Positions 61,420 to 64,000 of a stretch of DNA of 64,000 nucleotides are shown piece after piece (position 1 is the stretch's first letter; the number at the start of each line of letters is the position of its first letter). The translations under genes were made by a program, and so were the position numbers. The notes beneath the pieces are model-generated. The model was given only the letters and a program-made list of their open reading frames with translations. It had not been told where the DNA came from and ran no database searches. The stretch lies in NCBI RefSeq assembly GCF_016728505.1, contig NZ_CP068159.1, positions 744,001 through 808,000 on the forward strand, read 5' to 3'. The stretch comes from Corynebacterium riegelii. Its GTDB lineage: Bacteria; Actinomycetota; Actinomycetes; Mycobacteriales; Mycobacteriaceae.

Positions 61420-62157
61420 CTACTTCGCGCCGAGGCGCTCCATCCGCAAGCGATCGATCACGGGGATTTCCAGCGGCTCCAGCTCAGCAAGCTCCACGCC
61501 CAATGCTTGGGCAAGCAGCAAGTCTGCAAGCTGCGGGTTACGTGCTAGGGCGGGGCCGTGCATGTAGGTCGCGATGATGCTGCCCTGCACCACGCCCTCC
61601 ACAGCGTCACCAGAACCAGAAGCATCACCACCATTACCCACACCGCGGGTGACCTTGCCCAACGCGGAGGCATCCGCGCCGAGGGTGGTTGCGCCGAGGT
61701 GGTTTTCAAACCCGGTCAGTGGCTCCGTGAGTGCACGGGTGACACCGGCGCGCGTTGGCACCGAGGCGAGTTCCCCGATGGAGCGGGTGGGGGAGGGGTG
61801 CGTTGAGACGTCGATAAGCGAAAGCCCCTGGCACTCACTCCCACCTGCATGGAAGGTGTGGCCGAGGATCTGCATGCCGGCACAGACCGCGAAGATGGGG
61901 CGACCGGCGGCGGCTGCGGCCTGCAAGCCCGGGGAGGCGGCCAGGCGCGCGGCGGCGATGATTTGTGCGGAGTCCTCGCCGCCGCCGAGCGTATAGACGT
62001 CACAATCCGCAGGCACCTCATCGCTGAGCATGATGCGGCGGATCTCCGCGTTGATGCCGCGGCGGCGGGCGCGTTCGCGCAGGACAAGCGCATTGCCGTC
62101 GTCACCATAGGTGCCCAGCACATCTGGTAGGACAAGACCGATGGTCAGGTTAGGCAC
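61420..62157 (-). CDS. gatD: Lipid II isoglutaminyl synthase, glutamine amidotransferase subunit GatD
   Basis: 245-residue class I glutamine amidotransferase that supplies ammonia to MurT for amidation of D-glutamate in lipid II stem peptides. The catalytic Cys is in FAVCAGMQILG; the His is in IIATYMHGPALARNP, both characteristic of the CobB/CobQ-like GatD group. The GTG at 62157 has GAGGA 5 bases upstream and overlaps the murT stop by 8 bases, so the two subunits are translationally coupled. Amidation of the stem peptide is needed for efficient cross-linking and lysozyme resistance in related bacteria. Confidence 0.92.
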   Translation of the reverse strand: MPNLTIGLVLPDVLGTYGDDGNALVLRERARRRGINAEIRRIMLSDEVPADCDVYTLGGGEDSAQIIAAARLAASPGLQAAAAAGRPIFAVCAGMQILGHTFHAGGSECQGLSLIDVSTHPSPTRSIGELASVPTRAGVTRALTEPLTGFENHLGATTLGADASALGKVTRGVGNGGDASGSGDAVEGVVQGSIIATYMHGPALARNPQLADLLLAQALGVELAELEPLEIPVIDRLRMERLGAK

Positions 62158-63439
62158 GGTAGTCCTCCTCTTTTGCAAGTGCGCGGCGCAAATTCAGCAG
62201 CGCAGTGTAGTTTGCCAGCACCTCAACGCGGCCCGGGGGACACGCGCGGATCGCCTCAACCGGGTCATGGAGCAGCTCATTGTCCACGCCGCCGTAGAGC
62301 AGGCGCACCGCCAGATCCGTCGCCCGCTCACCGGACGCCTTGACGGGGATGCGGCCGAAGTTGTCAAAGGTGATGTCCCACAGCCAAGAGACGTCCTCAC
62401 CGTCGCCCTGCTGGGAGTTCACGGCGATGACAATGCCCGCGGCGTCCGTATCCAGCATGGTCAGCGCCTCCTGCCAGCCGGCAGGGTTCTTGGCCAGCAG
62501 GAAGTGCACCTCGTGCTCACCAAGGTGGGCGGTGGTGTAGCGGCCGGCGACGTTGTTCACGCCCTTAGCAGCGGCAACGGCGTCCTCCAAAGAAACGCCG
62601 AAGGCCTCCACGGCACACGCCACGGCCTGGGCGGCGTTGCCACGGTTCGCGCGCCCCGGCAGCTGCAGCGACAACCCCACGGTGCGCTCCGGCGTGTGCA
62701 AGCCGTCCGCGTCCACGCTGTAGGAGGGGGTGGGGCGGCGGAACTCGCGGCCGTCTTCAAGTGGCTCGACCGCAAACCAGTCGTCCTCCGTGCGCACGAT
62801 GTGCCCGCCGGAGCGTGGGTTGGTCACGGAATCACCGGTCCAGCCGGCGCCAGCGGCCACCCACACCACGTTCGGGTGATCAAAGGCAATGGAGGTAATC
62901 AGTACGTCATCGCAGTTCGCCACAATCGTGGCCTGCGGGTTTTCCTCTACGGCGGCGCGAAGCGCGCGCTCAATCTTGGTAATCTCGCCCACGCGATCCA
63001 GCTGGTCACGCGTCAAATTCAACAGCACGATCGCCTCCGGTTTGAGGCGCTTGGCCACGTGCGGCACGTGCAGCTCATCAACCTCCAGCACAATGTGGGA
63101 GGCGTCCTTGCCCGCCAGAAGTGCGGAGATAATGCCAGCGTCCATATTGTCGCCGCCATCATTGGTGGCCACCGTGTACTTAGAACGCAACGCGCTTGCC
63201 AGCATGTTGGTGGTGGTGGATTTACCGTTGGTGCCAGTCACCAGCACCGCCGGGCGACCAGCGGCGACCGTGTCCATAATGTTCGGATCAATTGCACCCG
63301 CAACCAGGCCGCCGATCATGCCGCCGGCGCCACGGCCGGTGGCCTTCGATGCTGTGGTGGCCAAACGCGCAGCACCCAACGCCAGTGAGGATCGCAGGCG
63401 GGCAAAGCGTCCTTGTGTAGAGCGCTTGTTGTCAGTCAT
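62150..63439 (-). CDS. murT: Lipid II isoglutaminyl synthase, Mur ligase-type subunit MurT
   Basis: 429-residue Mur ligase-like ATPase that amidates D-Glu of lipid II together with GatD. The P-loop TGTNGKSTT lies at about residues 68-76, the central LEVDELHVPHV and LLNLTRDQLDR match MurT, and the C-terminal DUF1727 part (about 310-425) includes WLWDITFDNF. The usual Cys4 zinc ribbon in the middle domain is missing: VTNPRSGGHIVRTEDDWFAV has no cysteines where other MurT proteins have CPxCG and a second Cys pair. The start ATG 63439 (MTDNKRS) is preferred. It lies 10 bases after the dnaQ stop codon. Confidence 0.92.
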   Translation of the reverse strand: MTDNKRSTQGRFARLRSSLALGAARLATTASKATGRGAGGMIGGLVAGAIDPNIMDTVAAGRPAVLVTGTNGKSTTTNMLASALRSKYTVATNDGGDNMDAGIISALLAGKDASHIVLEVDELHVPHVAKRLKPEAIVLLNLTRDQLDRVGEITKIERALRAAVEENPQATIVANCDDVLITSIAFDHPNVVWVAAGAGWTGDSVTNPRSGGHIVRTEDDWFAVEPLEDGREFRRPTPSYSVDADGLHTPERTVGLSLQLPGRANRGNAAQAVACAVEAFGVSLEDAVAAAKGVNNVAGRYTTAHLGEHEVHFLLAKNPAGWQEALTMLDTDAAGIVIAVNSQQGDGEDVSWLWDITFDNFGRIPVKASGERATDLAVRLLYGGVDNELLHDPVEAIRACPPGRVEVLANYTALLNLRRALAKEEDYRA

Positions 63440-63449
63440 GCAGGATAGG

Positions 63450-64000
63450 TTACTCTCCCGCACCCGCACTGTTGTCCGCCATTGTCTGCACGGCGGCTTC
63501 GAACTCGCTGGCAGTCAGAATTGGCACGTCTTTCCTGAAGGCGTGCATTGCTTTGCCGCGCAGCTCAACGCCCTTGGCCAACGCTTCGGACACCACTACA
63601 GATGTCTGGCGGGTGAGCTTCTCGGCGTACTTCAGCCCAGCGTCCACACCCGCGGCGATCAGCACATCGGGGTTCACGGTCACATCATCCGTCACCACAA
63701 ACTCCATGCCGCGCTGCAGGCCTTCCGCAGGCGTGTACACCACACGCTCCGCGTTCCTGGCGTTCGCCGTCTGCGTGTGCCCGGCGGCGCGCGAGGAGTT
63801 ACCGGCCTTCGCCGCATCCACCCGCACCTGCGAGCGCTGCAGGCCAAAACGGTCGCCGGCAAGGTCAGCCGGGTTCAGCGAGACCACCTCGCCGGCCTCT
63901 TTCAGCGCCAGGAACATGGCGATCAGGGTGCGCACACGCGCATCGCCAGACACCGGCACCACGCCGATGAGTTCCGCGACGTGCTCCAACCGTGCGTCCA
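63450..64000 (-). CDS. DnaQ-like exonuclease (epsilon type), C-terminal part only
   Basis: 183 codons of the 3' end of a gene that runs off the window. The region GMEFVVTDDVTVNPDVLIA and the following KAMHAFRKDVPILTASEFEAAV look like a BRCT-type C-terminal domain, as in corynebacterial DnaQ-like exonucleases encoded beside murT/gatD. The exonuclease domain itself lies beyond the window, so the identification rests on this tail and the conserved order dnaQ-murT-gatD-recR. The stop TAA at 63452-63450 is 10 bases before the murT start, so the three genes probably form one transcript. Confidence 0.7.
   Translation of the reverse strand, partial: DARLEHVAELIGVVPVSGDARVRTLIAMFLALKEAGEVVSLNPADLAGDRFGLQRSQVRVDAAKAGNSSRAAGHTQTANARNAERVVYTPAEGLQRGMEFVVTDDVTVNPDVLIAAGVDAGLKYAEKLTRQTSVVVSEALAKGVELRGKAMHAFRKDVPILTASEFEAAVQTMADNSAGAGE

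Overview
The window reads as chromosomal DNA of a mycolic-acid actinobacterium, most probably a Corynebacterium. The evidence is the arabinogalactan gene block (dprE1, dprE2, aftA, a single emb, glfT1, a gtrA-type gene, wzm/wzt), the order aspT-ffs-dnaX-ybaB-recR-gatD-murT-dnaQ known from corynebacteria, GC-rich codon use, and many genes whose start codon lies 6-9 bases after a TANNNT box, as expected for leaderless actinobacterial mRNAs.

Layout. 1-7.1 kb: hrpB (cut by the window edge) divergent from thpR, a small unknown gene, alkB, an SDR enzyme, a LysE-type exporter, an S4 protein, a VOC protein and a secreted beta-lactamase-like protein. 7.1-7.6 kb: an intergenic pile of repeats. 7.6-24.6 kb: cell-envelope genes. 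On the minus strand dprE1, dprE2, aftA and emb make and transfer arabinose for arabinogalactan; a cutinase-like protein, an M13 peptidase and a hydrolase-like gene follow. glfT1 starts the galactan, wzm/wzt form the exporter, and gtrA is a putative lipid-arabinose translocation partner. 24.6-27.3 kb: an aminotransferase-fold protein without its PLP lysine, a quinone oxidoreductase, and tRNA-Ser(UGA), tRNA-Ser(GCU), tRNA-Arg(ACG). 27.6-32.6 kb: an AT-richer defence-type block with a DUF222-HNH protein and an McrBC pair. 32.7-41.4 kb: a repeat-rich surface protein, mgtE, a second tRNA-Arg(ACG), an IS481-like element and an LAxTG-anchored surface protein. 41.6-49.6 kb: tyrA, a tadA pair, csbD, tRNA-Ser(CGA), an MMPL transporter overlapping tgt, a damaged toxin-antitoxin locus and gluQ. 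49.7-56.6 kb: a frameshifted surface protein, phoD, ferritin, a second apparently identical IS copy and tRNA-Ser(GGA). 56.7-64 kb: ffs, aspT, dnaX, ybaB, recR, gatD, murT and partial dnaQ.

The most unusual signals are these. (1) The 11-mer GCTTNTCGACG occurs 19 times by eye (about 0.1 expected by chance), on both strands and in many reading frames. (2) Both IS copies sit exactly behind the CCA end of a tRNA gene in the same orientation, with 15- and 17-bp target duplications and a terminator at the tRNA-facing end. (3) Several families of intergenic inverted-repeat elements are present, including a two-unit TGACAA element at three loci. (4) hrpB and thpR appear to share overlapping -10 boxes. 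(5) Tgt and MurT lack their usual zinc cysteines, and other enzyme folds here have lost key residues.
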